Origin: Cerrena zonata | Lineage: Eukaryota; Basidiomycota; Agaricomycetes; Polyporales; Cerrenaceae | DNA: 64,000 bases | Reading direction: 5' to 3' | Assembly: GCA_038087015.1 (NCBI GenBank) | Contig: JASBNA010000012.1 | Location: 744,001-808,000, forward strand | Shown here: positions 1 to 13,206 of the stretch, in pieces | Numbering within the stretch: the first letter of the stretch is position 1 | Layout of the letters: each line of letters opens with the position of its first letter | Notes under the pieces: generated by a model | Databases searched by the model: none | What the model was told of the DNA's origin: nothing | The model's input: only the letters and a program-made list of their open reading frames with translations | Made by a program: the position numbers and the translations under genes

Positions 1-209
1 AATGCTCGTTCCCATGTTCTCGCGAATAACAAGAAATAGTCATAAGTGTCGTTACTATGTCGTCAATGTAAAAACAGAAAACAAAAGAGATCAAGTAGTG
101 GTATCAAATTAGATGATTCATATTGGTTCCAGTCCGTCCGTGGCATCCAAACAAACTAGAACACTAACATACTAACCCATCAAGGCAAAAAAACACCATT
201 ACTCTCCCT

Positions 210-2891
210 TTACTCGAAGGGCATACCCTCAACTGCATCAACCAAAGATGCCCAGTTAGCCGCCACACCCTCGGAATACGAACTCTCCTCCCGTGCGAGG
301 TTCTTGACTGTCTGGGCGATGAGTGCATTTTCGCGGTTATGTAAAACAACGCGGAGTTCGTGCCACATGCTGAGTTGAGAATAATATAAGTGAGGAATAT
401 AAACAGATAAAAACCAACAACGTACGAGGCCCGAATAAAAATTCTACGATTGAGCATGGCGGCAATGCTCGCCTGATCTCTCTCAATCAAACCAGTAAGT
501 TTGTCGACCTCATCTTCGAAATGATCTTTCTGTGCCTGCTTGACGGCTTCCAACTTTAGCGAATTGGTCTCGACGCGCTTCTTGAGCTTATCGACCGAGT
601 CACCCGAGAATCGGTCATGTCGAATGAACAGGTCCCTCATGGCGATATACAAATCTCGCTGGGCCTGAGATTGAAATAGGAACTTGGTGAGAAAAATATG
701 GTACATGAGGGTGGGAATTTGACAAACCTTGAGAGATTCGAGGGTGCTGTAAAGCAACCTTCTGGTCTGTGAAGAGAGAGAATCACAGGGTTAAGTCGAT
801 GTAGTTCTAGACGTCCCAGCGCCAAGAGAGAAGAGAAAATACGTACACGCTCCTCCATAGCATCGGCGTGTATTTGCGTGTGTTGCGCAACAGTACTCAA
901 TCCCTGTCTAACTCCCGAACAAAGCTCACAGTCGTCTCCTCTCCAGCATCTCTCATTCACTTCCACGAGTGTCCTTAACGTATTTGTCAATCGCGCAGTA
1001 TCGCTCTGTTGATTCGTTCCCGCAATACCGGCAGAACGTGGTAAATGGAATCCCGAGAGTATGGAGGATGCAAGGGATTGCGTTTCACCATCAGCATTTG
1101 AGGCATTTGAAGCGTGGGTTGCGATAGAGGAGGTAGGAGAGAAAGGAGGCAAGGCAAAGTGAGCTTGCATAAAGTTCCGGCCTGGTAAAGGGGGAGGGGA
1201 GACCCGTACCGCTGCTGCCTCGCGCCGCTTAATGATGCGCTCAGCTAGGATGCATATCTTTTGCCACTGTTCGATGAGTGAGGTGATCTTGCTTCGTACC
1301 ACGCTATTCATTGAATTGTGCAACGTTAGTAAGTAATAAAATATATATTATTTTCAATGACTATTACGCACGCGAGTTTGTCTTCGAGGTCACTAGGAAT
1401 CGCCATTTCTTCAATCCGGTCAACTCGTTTGGTTGCAGACTCCTCTTCGATCGAGATGGACGCTTGCTTGCGCCATTGCTCGAAAGAAGGCTCTGTAAGG
1501 AAGACAGAGATGAGACCATCGTCTTTGATGATGGGGTGGTTGCTATTAATCACGTTAGCAAGTTCTTGGAGATAGCAAGTAATTTATACCATACACCACG
1601 AAGTTAATGAATCGGGCGAGACCTCGCCTACACGTAGATATTAGTATTGTCAGACGTGTAGAGACTATAGTGCACACCTTCTTTGCTCAATAAATCCTTC
1701 ATCAGCTAGAAAACGTCAACTTAGAAATGCATCGACGTATCAATCGAAATTTACTTACGTCCGATACGTTTCGGAGGTAGCGATGGTAGGAGCCTGAAGG
1801 GGTACCGTTTCACAAGAACATCCCAGAGAAACACGAATTCAGAATAGCGTCGAGGAACAGACGCGCCCCTCTAGAAATCAAATTCAGTCCGGCATCTTTG
1901 AAGATCGGGGAATGAAGGAACCGTACGTCAGTTGAGACTTCGTACACAAGGTAACGGTTAAGAAGGAACCCTTGTTGACCCAAGATGTTCACATTGACCG
2001 TCTCTTGTCTCTTCCACCAATCCCTCGGCATACCAGTCCCACTGATACTCGAGGTCACACCGTTTGTGAGGCTTCCAGGTCCAGAGCCGCTAGCTGGAAT
2101 ATTGGCAAATTTGCTGATATTCCAGGGATCATCCGTCGTATAGCTACGGGTGGGCACTGGTGCACGTATGGGCGGGGGTAAAGAAGGGTATGTGAAAGTT
2201 GACGTAGAAGGTGCGACGGATGATAGATCTAGCTCTGGGATGGGCAGCGCATTGTCTTGTGCCAGTGCGGCGACGCGCTCAATGCTCAGATCTTTGAACA
2301 GTCTTCGTTAATGGAATAACAGTATAGTATGGGGTTGAGTTCACCTTTTCCGCTTTGTGCGAGTGCAGCAAGGGCAAGGGCAACAAAGAATTCAAGTTTG
2401 GACACTCGAGAGCCTCTCGAGTTCACCAAGTTCACAATCTGTAAGAACGTGATCGGTGACAACCGGACACAGACGATCGTACCAACTTACTCGTTCGATA
2501 GTGGTAGCAGAAAGCCCGGAAGAGTTCAACACTCGTGATAGACCATTTACTGAAGTCTCCCCCGAACCTGTAGTGTCTACGGCTGCAAACGCTTGATGAT
2601 ACACTGCGGGAGCGATCGAGTCGGCTGAGAAGTCCGTAAGAACCTCGGTAGCTGTACGAGTTGACAAAAGTAAAGTTTACCTATTACTGCACTAAACCCT
2701 GCCGGTGCTACAACCGCAGATGTTGCGGGAAGGGCAGGGGGAGCCGGACTCGGTGTCGTACTCCAAGGATCGAGGCCATCCGAGTCGTACACAGAAGACG
2801 CTAGTGGGTTGTCAACTACAAAGCTTGTCGAGCCGAACCCATTAGAGGAAGATGAAACATAGGGCTGAGTGGCCCTTGGTGCGTTGAACAT
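210..2891 (-). CDS. MVP1: Sorting nexin, Mvp1/SNX8 type
   Basis: Multi-exon gene of roughly 690 codons, assembled by eye from consecutive minus-strand exons. The N-terminal third holds a divergent EH-like region (motif [18 protein letters not shown], then [19 protein letters not shown]). Next comes a PX domain ([20 protein letters not shown], an intron, [30 protein letters not shown]) with the RRYSEF and PPK phosphoinositide-contact motifs. The C-terminal half is a helical BAR-like region ending GMPFE. In yeast, Mvp1 acts on endosomes in retrieval and sorting of membrane cargo, often beside retromer; that role here is by family. The start at 2891 gives the expected MFNAP-type N-terminus with no upstream in-frame alternative seen. 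It is divergent from the APSES factor. Domain order and length fit the family, so the identification is firm; exact intron borders are approximate. Confidence 0.9.
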
Positions 2892-3537
2892 TGTGTCTTA
2901 ACTGGTAGTAAGACAGTGAAGGAATGGCAAATTGAGATGAACGTAGTTCGGAAGGATGCCGGTCGCGTATCGTTCTACCGTTGGGTGTCTTGCTCTTGCA
3001 ATTGCGAATGTATGTTTCCACCGGAATGCACAGAGATAGTAGGTATCTCCTAAGACAAACAGCAGTCTTAAGCGTAAGAGTACTAGTGAGTGTTACAGCA
3101 ACAAGCCTAGCAATGATACCAGACGGTCTAGTAGAGTCTAGTAAGTTAGTAACTTGAGGTACTGAGCTAGTGCAAAGAGACGCCTAATACTGACTGTGGG
3201 AATAACTAATAAACCTATCATAAATATCCAATACTACGTACCTACTTGACCCTATAACTAGATAAAAAGACAATTCTAGTAGATTATTACCTGCACTAGA
3301 CTTGTCTTTTACAACAGGGTTACCTCTGCTGATAACTTATGGCCATGACTAGTCTAACAATAAGTAACTCGCGTCAATAAGTTCCACCAGCGGAGATCGA
3401 AAAGTCCGACGCGCCTGGCGCGTCCGCGTGAGATTGAGCGCCTACACTGAGACCTCACGCTCAAGTGGGCGACCGAGGGCGACGAGAACAACGACCTAGA
3501 CGAAGCACGCTGAACAACGCCTTCGTTGTCAACACTG
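2892..3537. promoter_or_regulatory. Divergent intergenic region MVP1 / APSES factor
   Basis: 646 bp between two divergent start codons. It must hold both promoters. The middle (about 3110-3350) is AT-rich with recurring actag/ctagt words. I see no clear TATA box, no ORF of note and no RNA gene. Confidence 0.5.
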
Positions 3538-6301
3538 ATGCAAGCAACAGCTAAAGCACCAGGTCAACCGGCACCGGTAAAGATATACAATGCGGTCTAC
3601 TCATCAGTACAGGTATGTACCCCGTTATATGACGCGAGACACGCTCATTAGACAGTGCCAAGGTGTACGAATGTATGGTACGCGGCATCGCTGTAATGCG
3701 GCGACGGACTGACTCGTACGTGAACGCGACCCAAATCCTCAAGGTCGCCGGTGTCGATAAGGGTCGACGGACAAAGATCCTCGAGAAAGAAATCCTCCCT
3801 GGGAAACACGAAATCGTACAAGGCGGTTATGGCAAATACCAGGGAACTTGGTATGCACCCTAGATGGTCGACATATGGAATGCTAACTTGTTTTCAGGAT
3901 TCCCCTCGAGAGGGGGCGCGACATTGCCATACAATACGGTGTTGCACCTCTCCTCGGACCTCTCTTTGATTTTATTCCGAATCCAAATTCCCTCGGACCT
4001 CCTCTACCCCAGAACACACCCAATGCCCCCCCTACCTCTGCTTCCCCACGACCTCTCTCAGCTGCTTCATCCTTCTCTAGTCTCGGTACGCCTGCTGCTC
4101 CTGGTCTCGCACCTCCACCTATCATGCCCGGCTCTGCTCTCCGATTACTTAATCAGGGACGCGCACAAGGTCTCTTTACTCCTTCTACATCAGGTCCGTC
4201 CTCGAATCGACCCCCTGGATATGCTTCTCCAAACCCTTATTACCAACAAGGATATCCTCAGTCCCCTTTCCAGCCCATGCCCGGAATTTCCCCGACACCT
4301 CCGCCATCCAATAACCTTAAACGGACGCGTTCTGAAGCAGATGTCGATCATGCAATCCCATTGCTTGCTGCTTCGCCGGATATACAAATGGCTGATAGGT
4401 CGCGTCCCCCATCGACGGCACCGCACAATGATGGTAGTAGCGATAATCCGTCTCCAGCCAAACGTGCTCGTACAGACCCTTCCCCTCAAGCTACTGCTCC
4501 TTCCTCGCCTGCATTAGCCCCTTCTTCATCACAACAAACTGTTGGTACTAATGGGCTCTCTCGAGCCAATAGCACCCAATCTGTGGTGGCAAACGGTAAG
4601 CAACCTGAAAACCAGCCGCATACCATCCGCTTCGCTACGAAACCTTCCGTCCCTCGTGGAATGGATCCTGTGTCTGCTATACGCGACACTCGACGTGCTG
4701 CTGTGATAGCAGCAATATGTCAACAAGACCATGAACCGGCAGTGCTTCAAAAACTACGAGATATCCCTCCAGACGACGGTGGCATCCAATGGGATGTCGA
4801 TTTGGTGTTAGACGACCAGGGACATACTGCGTTGCATTTGGCAGCTAGTATGGCCAGACAGACCATTGTAGAACACCTCATCAAACATGGGGCAGACGTT
4901 CATCGGGGAAATTATAATGGTGAAACACCACTCATGCGGGCCATCCTCGCTACACACAATGCCGATGCTCAGTCCTTCCAAACGCTGGTATCTCATCTGA
5001 ACGCCTCAATCCGAACCCTTGACACGTCCCGTAAATCCGTGTTGCATCATATCGTCGCGTCCGCCGGTGTGAAAGGACGCGCTCTGGCTGCGCGTTACTA
5101 CCTGGATCAGATATTCTATTGGATTGCTCAGCATCAAGGGGGTGATTTCAGGAGTCTCGTAGATTTGCAAGATGAGCATGGTGACACAGCTCTGAATATT
5201 GCAGCGAGAGTGGGCAATCGGAGCTTGGTACGGACGTTATTGGATGTAGGTGCTAATAGAATCTTGCCGAATAAGTTGGGGTTGAGACCTGGCGATTTTG
5301 GTGTCGAGCCTGAGGAGTTTGGAGCTCCGAGAGCGGAGGACATTTTATCTTCGTTACGTGCTGGGCCGTCTGCGCCTGCTTTGAAGAGTCAAGATGTCCT
5401 AGCGGGTACGTTTGACGCGTCTTTCTCTTTCTTTTCCATATATCATAGTCAATTGATCTATGTTTGGATATATAGATATCGAAACTATGGTACATGGTCT
5501 CAGTACTGACTTCACGACCGAGATCAAAACTAAACAAGAAACCTTGGATGTCACTCAAGCCCATTTGCGCGCGGCCACGCGTGAACTTGCGGAGCAACGG
5601 AGACAAATCCAAACATGGCAAGGGAAATGTGGTGATCTGGACTTGGCTTCACAGCGGATACGGAACCTAGAGAAGGCATTGGCTGAAGACGAAGTCTTTG
5701 ATTGGTCGGGGAGGTCTGCTGGGCCCTTAAGTTCGCTACCACCTCTTAGTCAGCCTACACCTGGAGCGGGACCTTCTTCGGCGGTACCTAATGGCGTTTC
5801 TATCCCTGCCTTGCAGAAACAAGCGGAACCGGCTGTTAATACAACTATGGACCTTTCGCTTACTCTGGAATCTGATTTGATAGTCCCTACGACTGATTCT
5901 CCTGCGAGTTTGATCAAGCTCCGCAGAATGAAGTTGTGGCATGAGCGGATGGAGAGGATTTTGGATGAGAGGTTAAGGAAGTTACAGGGAGCGAGTGCGG
6001 AGAAGGAGTTTCAGTGCAAGAAGATTATTGCGTTGTGTACGGGCGTACCGATTAATGATATTGAAGGTGTAAGTCTCTTTTTTTTCTTGACTTAGTGTGA
6101 TGATCAGCGATTGATGTACATTTTCTTCGGATCTCAGTTACTTGATAACTTGGTTGTCGCAGTTGAAAGCGAGGCTTCGATTATCGATATTAGTCGTGTT
6201 TCTGGGTTCATGCAAAAGGTACGGATCTGCCCTCTCATTATTGCGGTTGAGTCTCATGCGCTGATGTTTACGAATTGTAGGTTCGAAATGGTGTCATTTA
6301 A
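3538..6301 (+). CDS. APSES/KilA-N-ankyrin transcription factor, Mbp1/Swi4/Res type
   Basis: Six exons (3538-3612, 3663-3850, 3898-5405, 5476-6068, 6138-6218, 6281-6301) join in frame to 821 codons. Residues about 10-110 form the APSES DNA-binding domain: [57 protein letters not shown] Pro/Ser-rich linker follows. Then come ankyrin repeats, clearest at [30 protein letters not shown] and [15 protein letters not shown] coiled coil (about 5510-5700) and a conserved tail ([13 protein letters not shown]) end the protein. This is the architecture of the DNA-binding subunit of MBF/SBF, which drives G1/S genes in fungi. The start was chosen because it gives a short lead-in and a clean GT-AG first intron before the VYEC motif. 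The choice between Mbp1, Res1 and Swi4 orthology cannot be made from this window. Confidence 0.93.
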
Positions 6302-6632
6302 CCGACTCGACCATCTACTATTATTGTCATGACGTTTCCCTGCTGTTGTTTTCTGTTGGTTTGGTTGCATTTTCATCACGCATTGTACTATTACCCTCAT
6401 GGCATTTTATCCCTAACGATGAGTGACGATATGTATCTTCATATACAGTTTTTGCATCTAATTTTGAGAGTTCTGTCTATATCGTTTGGGTTTGGTGTTG
6501 TCGAAAATTGAAGGGAAATATACTGTACTTCCCACGACAGTAAACCGTCAAAGATTTTTGAAAAGCACATTTTCCTCGCAAGAGATTAGATGCATCAAAT
6601 TACAATTTGCACAAGTAACGAACATAGCAAAA

Positions 6633-8562
6633 CTAGATAGGCAATTCCTCAGGTGCGAACATTTGGAAGTTCCTGTTGTAAGTACCGGAGGCAAGCAACT
6701 TTCCATCACTCGACAAATCAACAGACATCACCTTTCCTCCATCTGTCGGCAACGTCCTAAGTAACTGCCAATCATCCGCACTCCAAATCTTTACAAATCC
6801 ATCGTACCCAGCACTTGCCAAATACAATCCGGAACGATATTTCCACTCTTCTTCTGGTGTGATAGGGTTCGCTCCAGCGGGTTTCGTCTCTGATGGTGTC
6901 GGAGTATCATGAGATGAGTCTTTCATCTCTGTATCACCCCCTCGAGGTATCATGGACGAAGGAAGGGCTTCATCTCCTCGGAAGAATCTCACGTCAGAAA
7001 CATTCGATAGATGAGCGGGGATTGTATAGAGGGCTTTCAGGGAACGCATATCCCATATTCGGACGGTATCGTCGGCGGAACCAGTGGCAATTTGGTATCC
7101 ATTGGGAGAGAAGGCGATAGAAAAGATGGCTCCGACATGTCCATCGAGAACCATGGCTGTTCGGCCCGTTCTGAGATCCCAGACGCGTCCAATCGCGTCA
7201 AGTCCGCTATATGAGATATGGTTTAGATCTGTTAAGGTATTTTTGTTCAGGATGTAGAGGCACATACCCTGAAGCAGCAAGTGCACCGTCATCTTGGAAT
7301 TCTACCGAGTAGACTTCCTGAGAATGGCCTTCTTGCAATAAGAGTTCTTTTGAAGTGTTTACGTCCCACAGACGCCACGATGTGTCGAAACTTGCACTCG
7401 CGACGTAATTTCCAGAGGGATGAAAGGCGACTCTGCAAATTCGCCCTTGGTGACCACTTAGAGTCGCTAACGGTGTTTCACTAAAATCAAGAACGTGAAT
7501 TATTATGAGTGATAGACAAGGGGAGAGGGCAAAATATGCGGACCTGTTGAGAGACCAGAGATGAATGTTTAGGTCTCCTCCACCGCTAACTAAATTGACG
7601 GCGTCTTCACTTTGTGTCAGAGTTGCCTGGGGATGCCATGCAACACCACCTATGCGGTCAGTATGGCCTCTCATAGTACGTATTGGTGTACATGATGGGA
7701 CATTCCATAGTTTAACGTTTCCCGCCCAACTTCCGGTAGCAAGGATTTGACTATTCGGCGAGAACCGTACTTGAGCGATTGGTCTGTCATCGCCAATTTG
7801 GGAACCCAGATTCGCAAAATTCTACATACAATGTAGATGCATCAAGCAGACGTATGCATAGAACAATAGTCGCGTACTTACCTTAACATCCGCAAATATT
7901 TTCTTTCGAATATCAATGATGCGGCCGAGAGGCATCTTTGAATCTATCCGCTGTTGGGCGATTCGTTTTTGAGCTCTACATGGGAACACAGGAAGGGAAT
8001 AAAACATGGTAAGCACCTGACTTGGTTCCACCTAGCGTTGAAATTCCAACCTGGGGAGAGAGAACTCTGCTATCCGTCTCCGTGATTCAAGGAGCTCAAG
8101 TGTACCGGGTGTATAGAATTCCTCTTGCTAATACGAAAAAATTGCATGAAGTATGTGAGGGAAACCGGAAAAGGCGTGACTTACCTCTTCCTCGCTTTCC
8201 TCCGAAGAGCTTTCATCCTCAACTTGCATTGCATCATCTCCGCGTGCAGCATTGATTTGCGACAAGACATAAATGAGACGATCTCGTCTATCAGCAGCCT
8301 AGTAGGGAGTAAAATTATTCGCATATGCAGTTTATACCACAATAGTATTCGAAAGACGTACTCGTTCACCGAACAATGTAATAGGTTCCCCGATTTCACG
8401 AAGTCGCGCCTTGACTTTATTGTCATCTGTAGGAACAGCCAAGCTCCTCGCCTTTTTCTTGCGTTCTAGCTCATCGAGAAGCACCTTATTTTCTTGTCTC
8501 GCGCGCTCTGAGCCCAGGTAGTTTCCATCGTCGATGAGAGTATCAAAAGTGAGTTCAGACAT
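6633..8562 (-). CDS. PRP4: U4/U6 small nuclear ribonucleoprotein Prp4 (WD40)
   Basis: Multi-exon gene of roughly 520 codons. The N-terminus ([15 protein letters not shown]) leads into the Prp4/SFM motif around [17 protein letters not shown], then an acidic stretch and the charged helix [14 protein letters not shown]. The rest is a seven-bladed WD40 propeller: [112 protein letters not shown], ending APEELPI. In the family Prp4 binds Prp3 in the U4/U6 di-snRNP and is needed for pre-mRNA splicing in the nucleus, a fitting load for an intron-dense genome. A long insertion between blades (around 6840-6960, [13 protein letters not shown]) is rich in Ser/Thr/Pro. The start is 104 bp from the divergent PMT start. 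Identification is firm; intron borders are approximate. Confidence 0.93.
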
Positions 8563-8666
8563 GGCTGAAGCAAAACAAGAGGGTATATATACAAGCGCCC
8601 AATACACGCGTTTAGATATTGACACGCTCACACCGCATATTCTCAACACTCTTGTTCTCAACCACC
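8563..8666. promoter_or_regulatory. Short shared promoter PRP4 / PMT4
   Basis: Only 104 bp separate the two divergent start codons, so the two genes must share control sequences. A TATA-like word (tatatata near 8583) faces the minus strand. No other element is evident. Confidence 0.45.
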
Positions 8667-11554
8667 ATGTCTGGGTTACAGGACATACGCCAACGGAATA
8701 AGGGCAAAGAACGCCTTCGGGAGCCCGCCTACTCGAATGATGCTGACGATGAGTATGAGGAGCATCATACTGGTATACTGGTGCGTGACACGTATAATCC
8801 ATTATTGAACCATGTGCTTAGCATCTTTATAGCCAAGCCGAAGTTATGTTGAATCATTCCTCAACACAGAGAGTGCAAGTGCAGTAATAGTTGCACTTTT
8901 GACTGCCGTCGCCTTCATTACTCGTTTCTACAAGATCAACCATCCTGACCAAGTAGTGTGCGTCTACAGCAATTCGAACATGAGAACGTGTCATCTCACG
9001 CGTTTTGCTTTACTAGTTTCGATGAAGTCCACTTCGGAAAGTTCGCTTCATACTATCTAAGAAGAGAGTACTACTTTGATGTCCACCCTCCATTGGCAAA
9101 GATGCTATTCGGTCTCGCTGGCTGGTTTGTTGGCTACGACGGACACTTCGACTTCGAGAACATTGGGGACAGCTACACTGAGAATCACGTTCCATATGTT
9201 GGACTCCGAGCCTTGCCAGCTATCTTGGGAAGTCTTACGGTACCCATTGTATATGCTATCATGAAGGAAACCGGACACTCGACTATCATCGCCGCATTCT
9301 CCGCCCTCCTGATCCTATTCGGTAAGTTTGTTCATGATGTATCAAATATCTTGTCATAATAATAATAGAAATTTTTAGATAATGCTCACATTGCCCAGTC
9401 TCGTCTCATTCTCTTGGACGCCACACTCATTTTCTTTATGTCATTAACCATATATTCCTACGTTCGATTCCGAAAGCTACGTTTCCAGTGCGTCCCGTTC
9501 GAACCTATTATTCAAATCACTCCCCTAATATTTCATCATATAGACAATTCTCCCCTCAGTGGTGGGGTTGGCTTCTAGCTTCTGGTACTTTCATGGCATG
9601 CACATGGGCATCCAAAGTGAATGGCATCCTTACTGTTGTTGCCGTTGGCGTTGCTGTCCTCATCGATCTCTGGGACCTTTTGGATAAAAAGAAGGGATAC
9701 AGTATGGTACGAACATTTCTGATATCCCTTTTTCAACATCATTACTTATCCAAATATAGAACTTCTTCTGGAACCACTTCCTCGCCCGAGCAGTAGGCTT
9801 CATTGTGTTGCCTATCTTCCTCTACCTCTTCTTCTTTGCGGTTCATCTTGGAATTCTCACCAACACCGGTCCTGGTGATGCTTTCATGAGTCCTTCATTC
9901 CAAGAAACTCTCCGTGGTAATGAGCTGCTGTTGAAGAGTCATGGTACGTTATATCATCATCCAAACCCATTGTATAAAGGCTCATGCATGTCTTCAAGAA
10001 ATCCGATACTACGATACTGTCACCATCAAAAACAAGGATACCTCTGTTTACCTGCACTCACATCCTGAGCGCTATCCCCTTAAATACGACGATGGTCGTG
10101 TCAGTTCTCAAGGTAATTTTCTCAACGTAGCCAATAGCCAAGATAAATCTAACGCCTGAGATCTTTAACAGGTCAACAAGTCACTGGTTACGGCCACGAA
10201 GACACAAACAACCAATGGCAAATCATTCCTACCAAGGCCCTCCCCGAGTCCGGTCGTGGCCGTATCGTCAGACACGAGGACGTCATTCAACTTTTGCACG
10301 TCAACACCCAGACCGTTCTCATGACACACGACGTCGCTTCCCCCCTGATGGCTACCAATGAAGAATTCACTACATGGCCTAAGGACGACCACTCTCGCTG
10401 GAATGATACTCTCTTCCACATGCGACTCAATGAAGCACACGCTGGCGAAGCTTGGAAGAGCAAGTCCGGTCACTTTAAGCTGATTCATGTCCCAACCAAA
10501 GTCGCACTGTGGACTCACAACAAACAACTTCCTGATTGGGCTTTCAAGCAACAGGAGATTAACGGTAACAAGAACACAAATGAGAAAGGTTCAACGTGGT
10601 ATGTTAACGAGATCATTAACTCAGAAGGTACAGCAAAACACATGTATTTTTCAATTTTATGTTTACTGATTTTGATTTTGATTTCTAGATCCCGATTGGC
10701 ACAACCGATTGGCCGATGTCGAGGTTAAAGAGCCCAAGTCATTGAACTTCTTCAAGAAGTTCGGTGAACTACAACTACTCATGTTACAACACAATGCCGG
10801 TTTGACCGCTTCGCATCCTTATGCTAGTGGACCAATCAACTGGCCGTTCCTCCTTAGCGGTATCAGCTTCTGGACCCAGAACGAGGGCCAGAAGCAAATC
10901 TACCTCATCGGTAACCTGGTTGGGTGGTGGGCTGCCGTGGGTGGCATGTGTATCTACATCGGTATTCTTGGTGCGGATCTCATCGCACAAAGGAGAGAAA
11001 TCTACCCCATTCCTGAAGGTGAATACGTCATGTGTGGTAATATCCCAGAGTGTACATACTAACAATAATCCTCCTTAGATGTTCGTAACCGTCTCTGGAA
11101 TTCCACTGGCTTCTTCCTTGTCGTATGGGCAGTCCACTACTTCCCCTTCTACCTTATGGGACGTCAGCTTTTCATCCACCACTACCTACCCTCGCACTTA
11201 GCATCCGCTCTTGTGGCTGGCTCGGTTTTGAGCTTCGTGTTGTCGGAAACGATTAATGCTCCCGTCTCGGTTTGGGGAACATCCATCTCTCGACCGAAGA
11301 GGAAAACATATGCAGACCACGGTGTCAAGGCACCTATTATTGTTGGCGTCTTCGCTGTTGCTATGTTCGCCATGTATATGTACATTGCCCCGCTCACGTA
11401 CGGTACTCCAGGGTATGTTTTCTTCTATTATCTTCTCTCGCTCAACAGGTTTACCGATTAAATTTTTTTCAGATTGGAGGGACACCAAGTGAATAGTCGG
11501 CGCTTGTTGTCGAGCTGGACCTTACACTTCGCGGCGAAGGAGACGAACGCTTAG
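8667..11554 (+). CDS. PMT4: Protein O-mannosyltransferase, PMT4/POMT1 subfamily
   Basis: Eleven exons join in frame (8667-8780, 8833-8957, 9017-9321, 9379-9487, 9544-9706, 9760-9943, 9999-10112, 10172-10627, 10689-11018, 11079-11412, 11473-11554) to 771 codons, close to the 762 of yeast Pmt4. The catalytic loop keeps the Asp-Glu pair ([13 protein letters not shown] and [11 protein letters not shown]). MIR repeats follow ([58 protein letters not shown]). There are several membrane spans on both sides. The MIR wording resembles POMT1/Pmt4 more than Pmt1 or Pmt2. The enzyme sits in the ER membrane and transfers mannose from dolichyl-phosphate-mannose to Ser/Thr, with Pmt4 preferring membrane-anchored substrates. 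The first intron is the least certain join. Confidence 0.93.
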
Positions 11555-13206
11555 ATGTGGACTCTTTGGTTTCTGTTCTTAGTTAATCTCATTACTCTAC
11601 TTTGTTGTTCGTGCTGTCCTGTGCTACGCCCTGTACATACACCATAAAAGCTTTGGGAAGTACCTTTCTGTATTTATGTAATTTTCCTTGGGAGTGAGAC
11701 TGGATGCTATCTTAAGCGTGAAATGGAATGACGATATAGACAAATATAACATTAAGGGTCCGTGTACAAAGTACAGCTCAACCCGTCTATCTCTTCCAGC
11801 TTAACCTCGTACACCCGCCAATCCGCATGTCGCCCCCACTTGGTTGGGCCCGCTCCCTAGTCCGACTGACGTCGACTTCGGGGACTTAGACGGCGAAAAA
11901 CTTCGGCATTCTTCTCAGTGATCACCGGTGTACGTTATACATGACAACTGAATTTCACTGTGATTAACGAACAAGAAATTCTTGGTGAGCACAACTCAAT
12001 CTAACTCAATGGAATCACAATACTCAGTAGCTCGATGGCAATTGAATGATATTGATGATCAGTCGGGAGCGGGAAGAACAATTTGGCCATACTCGTAAAA
12101 AGGGCAATCGATGGAAAATCCGAGATTAGGTTGGCGTACAATCCGATAGTCGAGTTATATCACAATAAACCAAGCTAGACCAAGGCACTGTAAATGCAAA
12201 TGAGTCCAAGTCTGTCCAAGTTATGCATTAATCATGACCGTGATATTGACCGGCCTGGTCCGTCCTTTACAAATTAGGGAATTACTTCCACGCTCCTGCC
12301 TAACAGGAGCAAACAAAGATGTCTTAGTAGCAGCCTATCTTTAACACTCTTGACCTCGAAGACATCATGATGAGCTGAGAGTTTGGTACTAAAATTCCTT
12401 GCTATAAACGTGATTCCCTGTTCCACAGACTTCCGGTATCTGGTAGCCGGAATTGCTCAGGTTTTTGCCATTGCACCACTACTGTGGCCTCGCTGGGCAG
12501 CTGAAGATAGCTGCCACTATCCGGTTAGCTCGGATGACCCGTAATGACTTGATCCTGCAGGAAATAAGGTTGTACAGGATGGTGGGTAAGTCCGTCCGAG
12601 TTTGTATCGTTATACTTATTATCAGCTTATATAGATCTTATCACTCCTCCTCATGGCGTCCGCCATCTTGATAGAAAGAATAGATCCCCGACTGATGGGT
12701 TCGAGAAGCACTCCTGACCTCATATTAAGTTCAGCACCTCACGGATCAATGTTTCAAGCTTGTTCTTAGATCATACTACCAATCACACATTCGCATGAAC
12801 CACGCCTTGCCACAAATGCGTGTCTTATTCTATCCTCCCAATATTAACTGAGATAGGATTACCTTTGATATTGAGCTAACATGATGTAGACTCATGTACC
12901 TTCTTCACGTACTTGATTTGGTGGTTTGTAACCCAGGCCCTAGCGTGTTCTCACCAAAATACTCGGTCCGACTCGACTACTCGTGTCGACCACGCCTTCT
13001 CTTAGAGCTCTTCGAAGACTAGGAACAAGGGACAAATACCAATGTTCTTTACTAAGGCAAAGCTGTAATCGCTAAACACATCTTCGGGAATCGATTGCCA
13101 TAACCTTACAGATCTGCGTCCTCGGTCGGCCCTACAATCGTTATATAAGCGACAATGGAGGCCTTCAACTCATCGAATCGATACCTCCTTACGCTATATA
13201 CCCACC
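11555..13206. other. Intergenic, 1.65 kb
   Basis: It holds the PMT4 3' region and the promoter of the first aldehyde dehydrogenase. Six frames give only ORFs under about 75 codons with no family resemblance. No tRNA-like fold or repeat seen. Confidence 0.6.
13142..13148 (+). promoter_or_regulatory. TATA box of aldehyde dehydrogenase copy 1
   Basis: TATATAA within the word cgttatataa, 59 bp before the ATG. The paralogue at 33846 has the same cgttatataa word at nearly the same distance, so it is conserved between the duplicates. Confidence 0.6.
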